A stretch of 51,085 bases of DNA, taken from contig NZ_JASAMB010000035.1 in assembly GCF_029948125.1 (NCBI RefSeq), forward strand, positions 1-51,085, written 5' to 3'. The DNA comes from Catellatospora sp. KI3. GTDB lineage: Bacteria > Actinomycetota > Actinomycetes > Mycobacteriales > Micromonosporaceae. A model generated the notes under the pieces. That model saw nothing but the letters and a program-made list of their open reading frames with translations, had not been told where the DNA came from and searched no databases. Numbering within the stretch: position 1 is the stretch's first letter; each line of letters opens with the position of its first letter. The position numbers were made by a program, and so were the translations under genes. This document shows, in pieces, positions 1 through 7,419 of the stretch.

Positions 1-6
1 GGCCAT

Positions 7-34
7 GATTCCTGCACTTTCCCCGAAACTGCAC
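7..34. repeat. Right half of the 64-bp dispersed palindromic repeat (copy A)
   Basis: The arm GCACTTTCCCCGAAACTGC is at 14-32, preceded by GATTC, as in the right half of the complete copies at 3869, 28398, 31449 and 38858. The left half lies outside the window. Confidence 0.8.
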
Positions 35-121
35 TCGCGTTCCGGGCGGGGGTGGGCGGGGAGCGCCCGCCAGCCGAGACGTGGTCGGCGTGTTGGTGGG
101 GTATGTCCGGAATGTGGCGTG

Positions 122-127
122 TAGCCT
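122..127 (+). promoter_or_regulatory. Possible -10 box for the sugar-dehydrogenase-like gene
   Basis: TAGCCT is 45 bases before the preferred start at 173. The same hexamer lies just before the start of the gene at 15119. No convincing -35 box is seen, so this is a weak call. Confidence 0.3.
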
Positions 128-172
128 GGCGCGGTTGTCGGCACCCCCGCGCTGATGGAGAACCCGCCGGAC

Positions 173-2266
173 ATGAACGCTCGAAAGATCGCCCTCGCTG
201 GTGAGGGGGTGCTGCTCACCCTGGTCATGGCTGCTGCCGGGGTCGTGGCGCTGGTGCGCCCGGCCGCCCCGGCCGGGCCGGTGGATGCGTCGCCGCTGGC
301 GCCGACCATCAGTGAGCCCAGCACCGACGGCCAGCTGGTCAGCGGCGCCGACCTGCACATGGAGGCGCAGCCGTTCGCCGATCCGGACGTACGCGACGAG
401 CACCGGTGCACCGACTGGGAGGTGTGGACGGTGGCTCCGGCGCAGGTCGAGCGGGTCTGGGCGGCCGAGTGCATCACCGGCGCGCAGCGGCTGCACGCGC
501 ACCTAGGCGACGGCCTGTTCCAGGGCGCGCTCGCGGGGGCGGCGGAGCTGCCGCCGGAGACGTCGTTCGAGGTGCGCAGCCGGCACCGGGACAGCAGCGG
601 TGACGCCACGGCCGAGTGGGGGCCGTGGTCGGTGCGTACGTTCCGGACGGATGCGCAGCTCAAGCCGCTGCCGGGGGCGCCGATCTGGCGTACGTTCCAG
701 GACGGGTACGTGGTGGAGGAGGTGGCGTCGGGGTTCTCGCTGCCGGTGAACATCGCGATGGTGCCCGCGCACGCGTCCGCCCCGAGCAAGCCGATGTTCT
801 ACGTGACCGAGCTGTACGGCCAGATCAAGGTGGTGCGCGGGGACTTCACCGTCGGGACGTACGCGAAGGATCTGTTGAATTTCGATCCGCGCGGCCGCAA
901 GGTGCCCGGTGACGGCGAGATCGGCCTGACCGGCATCGTGGTGGAGCCGGCCAGCGGTGACGTGTTCGCCTCGATGCTGTACCGGTCGAACTCCGGGTCG
1001 CACTTCTACCCGAAGGTGGTGCGTTTCCACAGCGAGGACGGCGGGTTCACGGCGGCTGAGGCCACGACGGTGCTGGACATGAAGGATGAGGCGCAGGAGG
1101 CCTCGCACCAGGTGTCGAACCTGACCATCGGGCCGGACGGCAAGCTGTACGTGCACATGGCCGACGGGTTCGAGCCGAAGACCGCGCGCAAGCTGGACTC
1201 GTTCCGGGGCAAGGTGCTGCGGGTGAACCTGGACGGCAGCGCGCCGGAGGACAATCCGTTCTACGACGCGAAGGACGGGATCAAGGCCAAGGACTACGTG
1301 TTCGCGTCGGGCTTCCGCAACCCGTTCGGGGGTGCCTGGCGGGCTGAGGACGGGCAGCACTACTCGGTGGAGAACGGGCCGTCGGTGGACCGGTTCGCCC
1401 GGGTGACCCGGGGCGCGGACTACGGGTGGTATGCCGGTGACAGTGCGATGCGCAAGAAGGCGCTGTACAACTGGGGTGTCGCGCACGGGCCGGTGAACAT
1501 CGCGTTCGTGCAGCGCGACGGCAACCAGTCGGCCGGGTTCCCGCAGGACAAGTTCGGCCACGCGTTCGTCTCCGAGAGCGGGCCGACGTACGCGACGGGG
1601 CCGCAGGTGCGCGGCAAGCGGATCGTCGAGTTCACCTTCGACGGTGACGGCAAGGTGGGCGAGCCGACGACGCTGGTGGAGTACAACGGCAACGGCAAGT
1701 CGAGTGTGGCGGGGCTGGCGGCGGGGGCGGACGGGCTGTACTTCACGGCGCTGTACCCCGATGACGCCGCGGCCGGGCCGTACGCGGCGAAGGCGAAGAT
1801 CTACCGGGTGCGCTACGCCAGCGAGGCGGGGGCGGCGCCCAGGCCGGTCAAGCTCGACCCGAAGCTGTGCACCGACGACGAGCTGTCGGTGACCGTGGTG
1901 CCGGCGTGGACCAGGCTGGACGCGGGCGCGCCGCTGTCGGTCACGTTGAAGGTGAAGAACTCCTCGAAGCGGTCCTGCTCCCGCGACATCGGCGCGGATC
2001 TGCAGGAGGTGCGGCTGCAGCGGGGGGCCGTCAAGATCTGGTCCTCCGACGACTGCGGGCCGGCGCACGGCACGCTGCCGGCGAGGTTCGCGCCCGGGTA
2101 CGAGCGGGTCTTCCAGGTGGCGTGGAACGGTGAGTCGAGTTCGAAGTGCACGAAGCGGGGGCACCAGCGGGTGCCCGACGGCGGCTCGCCCGACGAGGGC
2201 GACTACCAGCTCGTCGGCCGGATCGGCTCGGACCGCAGCAAGCCGGTGACGATCACCCTCAAGTAG
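173..2266 (+). CDS. Secreted PQQ-type sugar (glucose/sorbosone) dehydrogenase-like protein
   Basis: The protein has about 697 residues. It begins with a short basic N-terminus and a hydrophobic segment (MNARKIALAG then LLTLVMAAAGVVALV), so it is probably exported or membrane anchored. Residues ~40-160 form a beta-rich region. Residues ~175-555 resemble the six-bladed beta-propeller of soluble glucose/sorbosone dehydrogenases: VASGFSLPVNIA at the front, then GPDGKLYVHMADG, GKVLRVNLDGS and FASGFRNPFGGAWR. A Cys-containing beta domain follows at ~580-697. Family members oxidise sugars with bound PQQ, but the substrate cannot be read here and some relatives lack activity. An in-frame ATG at 155 exists; 173 is preferred because GGAG at 157-160 precedes it and the signal segment then starts at once. 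A strong hairpin follows at 2308. Confidence 0.8.
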   Translation: MNARKIALAGEGVLLTLVMAAAGVVALVRPAAPAGPVDASPLAPTISEPSTDGQLVSGADLHMEAQPFADPDVRDEHRCTDWEVWTVAPAQVERVWAAECITGAQRLHAHLGDGLFQGALAGAAELPPETSFEVRSRHRDSSGDATAEWGPWSVRTFRTDAQLKPLPGAPIWRTFQDGYVVEEVASGFSLPVNIAMVPAHASAPSKPMFYVTELYGQIKVVRGDFTVGTYAKDLLNFDPRGRKVPGDGEIGLTGIVVEPASGDVFASMLYRSNSGSHFYPKVVRFHSEDGGFTAAEATTVLDMKDEAQEASHQVSNLTIGPDGKLYVHMADGFEPKTARKLDSFRGKVLRVNLDGSAPEDNPFYDAKDGIKAKDYVFASGFRNPFGGAWRAEDGQHYSVENGPSVDRFARVTRGADYGWYAGDSAMRKKALYNWGVAHGPVNIAFVQRDGNQSAGFPQDKFGHAFVSESGPTYATGPQVRGKRIVEFTFDGDGKVGEPTTLVEYNGNGKSSVAGLAAGADGLYFTALYPDDAAAGPYAAKAKIYRVRYASEAGAAPRPVKLDPKLCTDDELSVTVVPAWTRLDAGAPLSVTLKVKNSSKRSCSRDIGADLQEVRLQRGAVKIWSSDDCGPAHGTLPARFAPGYERVFQVAWNGESSSKCTKRGHQRVPDGGSPDEGDYQLVGRIGSDRSKPVTITLK

Positions 2267-2307
2267 CCGCGCTACTGAAAAGGTGAGTGCTCAACTACAT
2301 TGGAACG

Positions 2308-2344
2308 GTGCGGCCCTCGGACCCAGGATGTTCGAGGGCCGCAC
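2308..2344. terminator. Hairpin terminator between convergent genes
   Basis: A perfect 12-bp stem (GTGCGGCCCTCG at 2308-2319, its complement at 2333-2344) encloses a 13-base loop. It lies between the end of the dehydrogenase-like gene and the end of the minus-strand gene at 2367, so it could serve both. Confidence 0.8.
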
Positions 2345-2366
2345 GCTTACCGCGTTCCGAGCGGGC

Positions 2367-2630
2367 CTAGGCCAGGCGGCACGCGACGTCGACCGTCAGC
2401 GGGGGCACGCCGAGCAGGTTGAGCGGCGTGGCGCAGAGGGTGTACGAGATGGTGCCCAGGGTGCAGGCGACCCCGTACTCGGCGCCGCCGTAGCCCGCCG
2501 CCGCGAGGACCGCGGTGCAGTCGGCCGGGGTGGCCTGGGCCGGGCTGGCGACGGCCAGCGAGGCTCCGGCCATGGCCAGAGCGGCAGCGCCCGCGATCGC
2601 GAGCCGGCGTACGACAGTCTTGCGACTCAT
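2367..2630 (-). CDS. Small secreted protein with four cysteines, unknown function
   Basis: The predicted product has 87 residues. It opens with MSRKTVVRRLAIAG, a hydrophobic core and the likely signal-peptidase site ASPAQA, leaving a mature part of about 53 residues beginning TPADCTAV. The mature part has four Cys, enough for two disulfides, and is otherwise small and apolar. The start is set by GGGAG seven bases before ATG 2630; a longer reading upstream would remove the signal peptide from the N-terminus. It resembles in size the small secreted Cys-paired proteins of actinomycetes (chaplin- or rodlin-sized), but I do not see a chaplin motif. Function unknown. Confidence 0.7.
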   Translation of the reverse strand: MSRKTVVRRLAIAGAAALAMAGASLAVASPAQATPADCTAVLAAAGYGGAEYGVACTLGTISYTLCATPLNLLGVPPLTVDVACRLA

Positions 2631-2907
2631 CGTGATTCTCCCATCACTAGGTGTAGCTGATGGATTGAATCTATCGACTGTTGCCGAATTCGAACAAGAA
2701 GATTGCGCGCGCCCCGGGAGGAATGAAACCGGTCCATTGTGGACCTCAACTGTCCCGCCGGATTCACCTCTGGTGGATCTGCTGCTCACTGGCGGTGGAA
2801 GCGGTGGGCGGTGAATGGCAAGCGCGAATCCGAGCAGATGTCAGGTCACGCCCCGGCTACCTCGGAAGAGGGACCCCTGGATAGCGGCAGTCCTCGATTC
2901 CACCGGC

Positions 2908-3813
2908 TCAGTGGCAGCGTCCCGAGCCGGTGTCGGAGAAGGCGCCGCCGGGCTGGCCGACGAACTCCCAGTCGTACGCGCCGGGGCGCAGGGTCAGCTT
3001 CAGCACGCCGAACGTGCGGTCGTCGCGGGCCTCGGAGTTGGCCGCCGCCTCGGCCGGGAACCGGTACAGCGAGGCCCCGCCGGTGCCGACGACGAACTCG
3101 CGCACCCCGGCCGCGTCGTCGCGAACGCCGTCAGGGTTCTGCGGAGCGAACCGCTCGTAGTTGTGGTTGTGCGCGGTGAGCAGGACGTCGACGCCGTGGT
3201 CGTACAGCTCGCGGAACACCGGCAGCAGCCGCCGCTCCGGCTGGTGCATTCCGCCGGAGGTGAACACCGGGTGGTGCCACATCGCGACCGTGCAGCGGGA
3301 CTGCTCCTGCTGCAGGACGCGGTGCAGCCAGCGCGCCTGGGGCCCGTCGGCCGAGCAGTCGACGGCGTCGCAGCTGGAGTTGAGCGCCAGCACCAGCCAG
3401 TCGCCCGCCCGGTAGGAGTACCAGCCCTCGCCGCGTGGTCCAGCCGAGGCGCCGAAGTAGTCGTAGTAGGGCGCGCCGCCGTCGGTGAGCAGGTCGTGGT
3501 TGCCGACGACGGGCCGGGTCCGGTCGCGGTGGCGGCCCCAGTACGGTCCGTAGCACTGGCGGAACTGGCTGCGCGAGCCCGACATGTAGGCGTTGTCACC
3601 CAGCGTGAACACGGTGCCCGGGATGTCGTCCAGCAGGTCGGCGGTGATCCTGTCGCCGCTGCTGGTGCAGCTGCCGATGTCGCCCGCGCCGACCAGCACC
3701 GGCACCGGCGGCGCGGGCTCGGACCCGGCCGTCACGACGAAGACCCCGGCGGCCAGCACCGCGCACGCGATCGGGGCGATCCGCGCGACCAGCCGCGCAC
3801 TCCAGGGCACCAC
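2908..3813 (-). CDS. Secreted metallophosphoesterase (calcineurin-like)
   Basis: The protein has 301 residues. An N-terminal hydrophobic segment (IAPIACAVLAAGVFVVTAG) marks it as exported or anchored. The five metal-binding blocks of the calcineurin-like superfamily appear in order: GAGDIGSC (~44), LGDNAY (~70), GNHD (~104), WHHPVF (~180) and HNHNYERF (~215). The HNHNYERF form and the outside location point to the purple-acid-phosphatase-like group, hydrolysing phosphomonoesters or diesters with two metals; the substrate is not predictable. Four further Cys suggest disulfides. The GTG start at 3813 has no ribosome site, but GATAAT (plus-strand positions 3820-3825) lies six bases before it, so the transcript is probably leaderless. 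A 64-bp palindrome lies just upstream. Confidence 0.85.
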   Translation of the reverse strand: MVPWSARLVARIAPIACAVLAAGVFVVTAGSEPAPPVPVLVGAGDIGSCTSSGDRITADLLDDIPGTVFTLGDNAYMSGSRSQFRQCYGPYWGRHRDRTRPVVGNHDLLTDGGAPYYDYFGASAGPRGEGWYSYRAGDWLVLALNSSCDAVDCSADGPQARWLHRVLQQEQSRCTVAMWHHPVFTSGGMHQPERRLLPVFRELYDHGVDVLLTAHNHNYERFAPQNPDGVRDDAAGVREFVVGTGGASLYRFPAEAAANSEARDDRTFGVLKLTLRPGAYDWEFVGQPGGAFSDTGSGRCH

Positions 3814-3819
3814 CGCCCG

Positions 3820-3825
3820 ATTATC
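3820..3825 (-). promoter_or_regulatory. -10 box of a leaderless metallophosphoesterase transcript
   Basis: GATAAT on the minus strand ends six bases before the GTG start, so transcription would begin at or next to the start codon. Confidence 0.5.
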
Positions 3826-3868
3826 CCGAAATCTCCCCTCGGCCTCGCGCCACGACGCCGGTGCCTGG

Positions 3869-3932
3869 GTGCAGTTTCGGGGAAAGTGCGCGAATCATGC
3901 CCCGCATTCGTGCACTTTCCCCGAAACTGCGC
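3869..3932. repeat. 64-bp dispersed palindromic repeat (copy B)
   Basis: The arms are GCAGTTTCGGGGAAAGTGC (inside 3869-3889) and its complement (inside 3912-3932), around a 22-base centre with GAATC on the left and ATTC on the right. It lies upstream of the metallophosphoesterase and downstream of the DUF350 gene. Confidence 0.9.
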
Positions 3933-4000
3933 GCACCCACGCACCGGCACGCACCCACGCACCGCGCGCACGCACCGCCGCCCGAGGGGCGGCGCGCGCG

Positions 4001-4423
4001 TCAGGAGATGGACGCGCAGACGATCGCGGCGACCGAGACGTTCGTGGCGGCGCTGATCCACACCGCCGGGTGCCCGTCCTTGTCGACCAGGATCTCGCCC
4101 AGGCGCCCCGGTGTGACGAGATCGACAATCAGGAACGCCGCGGCCATCAGGACCAGCCCGAGCGCGCCGAAAACGGCGGTCGAGAACAGCCCGACCATCA
4201 GGTCGTCGTACGTGGTGATGATCGAGGTGAAGGAGATCGCGCCGATGCCCAGCAGCGCGGAACTGAGGAAGATCGCGGCGTTTGCGTTGCGATCGGTCCA
4301 GATCTGGTGCCGCAGCCGACCCGGCGTCAGCAGATCTACCAGCAGGAATCCGCCCAGTAGGAGCAGTACGCCCACGGCGGCGAAGGCGGTCGCGGCGACC
4401 AGCCCGTGCAGTACGTTCGTCAC
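4001..4423 (-). CDS. DUF350 family membrane protein (YjfL-like)
   Basis: The 140-residue protein has four hydrophobic segments arranged as two similar halves. Each half carries a conserved pair: VDLLTPGRL then NANAAIFLSSALLGIGAI, and VDLVTPGRL then HPAVWISAATNVSVAAI. This tandem arrangement is typical of DUF350 proteins. It is divergent from, and 58 bases away from, a small Gly-rich membrane protein followed by an ATP-grasp enzyme. In E. coli the equivalents YjfL, YjfM and YjfC are neighbours, and comparative work links DUF350 with ATP-grasp peptide ligases in modification systems at the membrane. The biochemical role is unknown. GTG 4423 was chosen because longer readings enter the neighbour's promoter and coding region; no clear ribosome site is seen. 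Confidence 0.8.
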   Translation of the reverse strand: MTNVLHGLVAATAFAAVGVLLLLGGFLLVDLLTPGRLRHQIWTDRNANAAIFLSSALLGIGAISFTSIITTYDDLMVGLFSTAVFGALGLVLMAAAFLIVDLVTPGRLGEILVDKDGHPAVWISAATNVSVAAIVCASIS

Positions 4424-4467
4424 GGCCGCAGACCGTACACGACTACCGCCAACTTGCGATGACCTTG

Positions 4468-4473
4468 TAGCGT
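4468..4473 (+). promoter_or_regulatory. -10 box for the Gly-rich protein / ATP-grasp pair
   Basis: TAGCGT ends eight bases before ATG 4482 and there is no ribosome site, which suggests a leaderless or nearly leaderless transcript. Confidence 0.4.
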
Positions 4474-4481
4474 GCCCGCTC

Positions 4482-4844
4482 ATGACGTCCACGAAGAAGA
4501 AGCGCAGGTCGAAAGCGGTGCGTCACCAGCGCCGGGAGATCGGTATGCGCTCGTCTCCCGTGCAGGTGCCCAAGCGGGGCATCAAACGGTCCCAGTATGT
4601 GACCTTCGGGGTGATCGGGGCGCTGGCACTGGCCTGCTGCGGCTTCGGGGCGTACGGCCAGAAGCGCCAGTGCGTGGACGCGACCAGGACAGTCGTGGAC
4701 AACAGCCGGTGCGAACGCGGCGGCAGCGGCAGCGGCGGTGCCCGCTGGTACTACGGCGGCTCCGGCGGCGGCAAGGGGACGAAGGCGACCGGCGGTTCGT
4801 ACACGCGCGGCGGTTTCGGCGGCGGCTTCTTCGGTGGTGGCTGA
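4482..4844 (+). CDS. Small membrane protein with Gly-rich tail, DUF1190/YjfM-like by context
   Basis: The product has 120 residues in three parts: a very basic N-terminus (MTSTKKKRRSKAVRHQRR), one membrane segment at ~40-58 (FGVIGALALACCGFGAYG), and a Gly/Ser/Tyr-rich tail ending GGFGGGFFGGG. The Cys pair at the membrane and two more at ~64 and ~76 could form disulfides. Its stop overlaps the start of the ATP-grasp gene by one base, so the two are translationally coupled. In E. coli the same position beside a YjfC/YgiC ligase is held by the DUF1190 proteins YjfM/YgiB, which also have low-complexity tails. A natural guess is that this protein is a substrate or anchor of the ligase; I infer this from position and composition, not from clear sequence similarity. 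Confidence 0.7.
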   Translation: MTSTKKKRRSKAVRHQRREIGMRSSPVQVPKRGIKRSQYVTFGVIGALALACCGFGAYGQKRQCVDATRTVVDNSRCERGGSGSGGARWYYGGSGGGKGTKATGGSYTRGGFGGGFFGGG

Positions 4845-6016
4845 TGCGCCGGGTGACCTGTGTGCCCCGCGAGGGCTGGCGTGAGACGGTCGAGTCGCAG
4901 GGGCTGGTCTACGCGGTCCCGCGCGGGCAGGACGACCTCTACTGGGACGAGTCCGCCTACTACGAGTTCGGGCTGGCCGAGGTGGAGACGCTCGAGGAGG
5001 TCGTCGCCGAGCTGCACGAGATGTGCGTGGCGGCGGCCGGGCACGTCGTGGAGTCCGGCCGGTACGCCGACCTCGGCATCACCGACCGGCGGGTGATCGA
5101 GCTGATCGAGCGGTCCTGGGCCCGGCGCGATACCGAGATCAGCCTGTACGGCCGGTTCGACCTGCGCTACGACGGCTCTGGCCCGGCGAAGATGCTGGAG
5201 TACAACGCCGACACCCCGACCTCGCTGCTGGAGGCGGCCGGACCGCAGTGGTTCTGGCTGGAGCAGCTGCACCCGGGGTGCGACCAGTGGAACTCGCTGC
5301 ACGAGCGGCTGGTCGAGGCGTGGCGGCGGCACGCGGCGTCGCTGCCGCGGGGGCCGGTGCACTTCGCGTACACGCTGGCCGACGAGATCGGCGAGGACAT
5401 GATCACCGCCGCGTACCTGCAGGAGTGCGCCGAGCAGGCGGGGCTGCACGGGACGCTGCTGCCGGTGGAGGAGATCGGCTGGGACCCGGCGCAGCGGCGC
5501 TTCGTCGACGAGCAGGACCGGACCATCAACACCATCTTCAAGCTGTACCCGTGGGAGTGGCTGGTCGCCGACGAGTTCGGCGGGCACCTGCTGGACCTGG
5601 CGCTGGCCGGGCAGGGTCCGATCTGGATCGAGCCGGCCTGGAAGCTGCTGCTTACCAACAAGGCGCTGCTGGCGATCCTGTGGGAGCGGCACCCAGGCCA
5701 CCCGAACCTGCTCCCGGCGTACCTGGACGGGCCGCGCGAGCTGGCGGTGTTCGGCTACGTGGAGAAGCCGCTGCTGGGGCGCGAGGGTGCCGGGGTGCGC
5801 ATCGTGACGCCGGGGCACACCGTCGGCACGGCGGCGCAGCCGGGCGAGCGCCTGTGCTACCAGGCGTTCCACGCCCTGCCGGACTTCGGCGGCAACCGTA
5901 CGGTGCTCGGCGCCTGGGTCGTCGACGGCGAGCCGGCGGGGCTGGGCATCCGCGAGACGGCGGGCCTGATCACCGACACCACCGCCCGCTTCCTGCCCCA
6001 CCTGATCCGCGGCTGA
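4844..6016 (+). CDS. ATP-grasp ligase, glutathionylspermidine-synthase-like (YgiC/YjfC type)
   Basis: The protein has 390 residues, the length of the stand-alone synthetase domain in YgiC and YjfC, which lack the amidase half of E. coli Gss. Family blocks are visible: YWDESAYYEF near the start, YGRFDLRYDG and LEYNADTPTSLLEA in the first third (the last is a hallmark of the family), FKLYPWEWL in the middle, and EKPLLGREGAGV near ~305, which forms the ATP/Mg site. Such enzymes join an amine and a carboxyl group through an acyl phosphate. The real substrate of the YgiC/YjfC branch is unsettled, and glutathione is usually absent in actinomycetes, so glutathionylspermidine is an unlikely product here. 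It is coupled to the Gly-rich membrane protein and next to DUF350. Confidence 0.85.
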   Translation: MRRVTCVPREGWRETVESQGLVYAVPRGQDDLYWDESAYYEFGLAEVETLEEVVAELHEMCVAAAGHVVESGRYADLGITDRRVIELIERSWARRDTEISLYGRFDLRYDGSGPAKMLEYNADTPTSLLEAAGPQWFWLEQLHPGCDQWNSLHERLVEAWRRHAASLPRGPVHFAYTLADEIGEDMITAAYLQECAEQAGLHGTLLPVEEIGWDPAQRRFVDEQDRTINTIFKLYPWEWLVADEFGGHLLDLALAGQGPIWIEPAWKLLLTNKALLAILWERHPGHPNLLPAYLDGPRELAVFGYVEKPLLGREGAGVRIVTPGHTVGTAAQPGERLCYQAFHALPDFGGNRTVLGAWVVDGEPAGLGIRETAGLITDTTARFLPHLIRG

Positions 6017-6037
6017 CCGCCGGCTCCGGACGGCGGA

Positions 6038-6090
6038 GTTAAGAGGGGGCCCTTCCGCTACGGAAAGCGATAAGAAGGGGCCCTTCCTTA
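6038..6090. terminator. Two GGGCCC-centred hairpins between convergent genes
   Basis: TAAGAGGGGGCCCTTCC (from 6039) and TAAGAAGGGGCCCTTCCTTA (6071-6090) are two related short palindromes 32 bases apart, between the ends of the ATP-grasp gene and the minus-strand PfpI-like gene. They look like a duplicated bidirectional terminator. A related hairpin is at 21021. Confidence 0.65.
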
Positions 6091-6097
6091 CCTCCGG

Positions 6098-6742
6098 TCA
6101 GGGGAGGGTTTCGCTGCGGAGGAGGGCGGTGGCGTGGGTGATCGCCTCCGGTGAGGCGGTGGCGGGGGAGCCGGTCGGGAACGGCGGGCGCGGGTCGTAC
6201 TCGAGGGCGAGTTGGATGCTCTCGGCGACCTCCGGTCCGGCGACCAGGATGGCCAGCTCCAGGGCCATGTCGAGCCCGGCGGACACCCCGGCGGCGGTGA
6301 TCAGGCGGCCGGAGCGCACCACCCGGCGCGGCAGGTAGGCGGCGCCGTAGCCGGCGAGGGCGTCGTGGGCGGCCCAGTGGGTGGTGGCCTGCTGCCCGTC
6401 GAGCAGGCCGGCGGCCCCGAGCAGCAGCGCGCCGGTGCTGACCGAGGTGGTCCAGGTGCTGGTGGCGTGGGCGGTGCGCAGCCACTTGAGCAGGACCGGG
6501 TCGTGGTCGGCGGCGAAGGTGCCGTGCAGGCCGCCGGGGACCACCACGATGTCGGGCTCGGGCAGCTCGGCGAGGCTGAGGTCGGCGGTCATCGTCAGTG
6601 AGCCGGTGTCGGCGACGACGGGCCCGGCCTGGTGGGCGAGGAAGACGACCCGGGAGTCGGGCAGGCGCGAGAGCACCTCGTACGGCCCGACCGCGTCCAG
6701 GGCGGTGAAGCCGGGGTAGAGCAGCACGGCGATCTTCGTCAT
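6098..6742 (-). CDS. DJ-1/PfpI family protein with Ser replacing the nucleophile Cys
   Basis: The protein has 214 residues and shows the class I amidotransferase-like fold in outline: IAVLLYPGFTALDAVGPYEVL at the front, VVVPGG at ~66-71, and the nucleophile-elbow block around ~100 followed by GLLDG and ATTHW. This pattern is that of the isonitrile-hydratase-like / GlxA N-domain group. In those proteins the elbow reads S-V-C-T-G; here it is S-V-S-T-G, with Ser102 encoded by AGC. The His in ATTHW remains. The protein may therefore be inactive as a Cys hydrolase, or be a sensor or binding protein. There is no DNA-binding domain. It is divergent from a TetR regulator with a repeated site between them, so the regulator may control it. 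Confidence 0.85.
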   Translation of the reverse strand: MTKIAVLLYPGFTALDAVGPYEVLSRLPDSRVVFLAHQAGPVVADTGSLTMTADLSLAELPEPDIVVVPGGLHGTFAADHDPVLLKWLRTAHATSTWTTSVSTGALLLGAAGLLDGQQATTHWAAHDALAGYGAAYLPRRVVRSGRLITAAGVSAGLDMALELAILVAGPEVAESIQLALEYDPRPPFPTGSPATASPEAITHATALLRSETLP

Positions 6743-6780
6743 GGGTCAACTATGGCCCCGCCTGGACATCCTCCGTGCGC

Positions 6781-6810
6781 GCTGTTAGCGTAACGGCTGT
6801 TACGTAACGG
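6781..6810. promoter_or_regulatory. Direct repeat with palindrome, likely TetR operator
   Basis: GCTGTTAGCGTAACGG (6781-6796) is followed at once by GCTGTTACGTAACGG, sharing one base. The second contains the perfect palindrome GTTACGTAAC (6799-6808). The site is between the divergent PfpI-like and TetR genes, 25 bases before the TetR start, as expected for autoregulation. Confidence 0.6.
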
Positions 6811-6834
6811 GTGTGATGCAACGGAGGTGCGCCG

Positions 6835-7419
6835 ATGCCGCGGGTGGTCGACCACGATCAGCGCCGCGCGGAGCTGTCGCTCGCGGTGTGGCGGGTGGTC
6901 GGCGAGCGCGGCCTCGACGGGCTGACCCTGCGGGCCGTGGCCGAGGCGGGCGGCTGCACCACCGGCCGGGTGGTGCACTACTTCGCCGACAAGGAGGCGC
7001 TGCTCGCGCACGCCCGCGAGATCATGCACCGGCGGATGACCGAGCGCATCGAGGCGCTGCCGGTCGGCGCCGGGCCGCGCGAGCGGCTGCGGGCGGTGCT
7101 GCTGGAGGGCCTGCCGCTCGACGACGAGCGGCGGCTGCTCACGACGGTGTGGGCGTACTTCCTGATCGCCGCGCACGGCAGCGCGGTGCTGCGGGCCGAG
7201 CACGACCGGCGGCACGCCTCCTGGATCGAGCGGCTGACCGGGCTGCTGCGCGCGGCGTACCAGCGGCCCCCGGCCGATCTCGACCTGCGGGTGCGCGGCC
7301 TGGTCGCGCTGCTGGACGGCCTGGCCGTATACGCGGTGACCACCCCGCACACCTACCCGCCGGAGCTGCTGGTGCGCACCCTGGACAGCCACCTCGAACT
7401 GCTTGGAGTCCTGCCGTGA
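6835..7419 (+). CDS. TetR family transcriptional regulator
   Basis: The protein has 194 residues. The N-terminal helix-turn-helix is clear: RAELSLAVWRVVGERGLDG, LTLRAVAEAGGCTTGRVVHYF and ADKEALLAHA over residues ~10-60. The remaining helical part (residues 70-194) would bind a ligand and form the dimer; it resembles the BetI-like C-terminal type by length, but the ligand cannot be named. ATG 6835 follows GGAGG by seven bases. Its stop overlaps the GTG start of the GNAT gene by four bases, so both are one unit. The repeat with a palindromic core upstream (6781-6810) is the likely binding site and would also cover the divergent PfpI-like gene. Confidence 0.9.
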   Translation: MPRVVDHDQRRAELSLAVWRVVGERGLDGLTLRAVAEAGGCTTGRVVHYFADKEALLAHAREIMHRRMTERIEALPVGAGPRERLRAVLLEGLPLDDERRLLTTVWAYFLIAAHGSAVLRAEHDRRHASWIERLTGLLRAAYQRPPADLDLRVRGLVALLDGLAVYAVTTPHTYPPELLVRTLDSHLELLGVLP

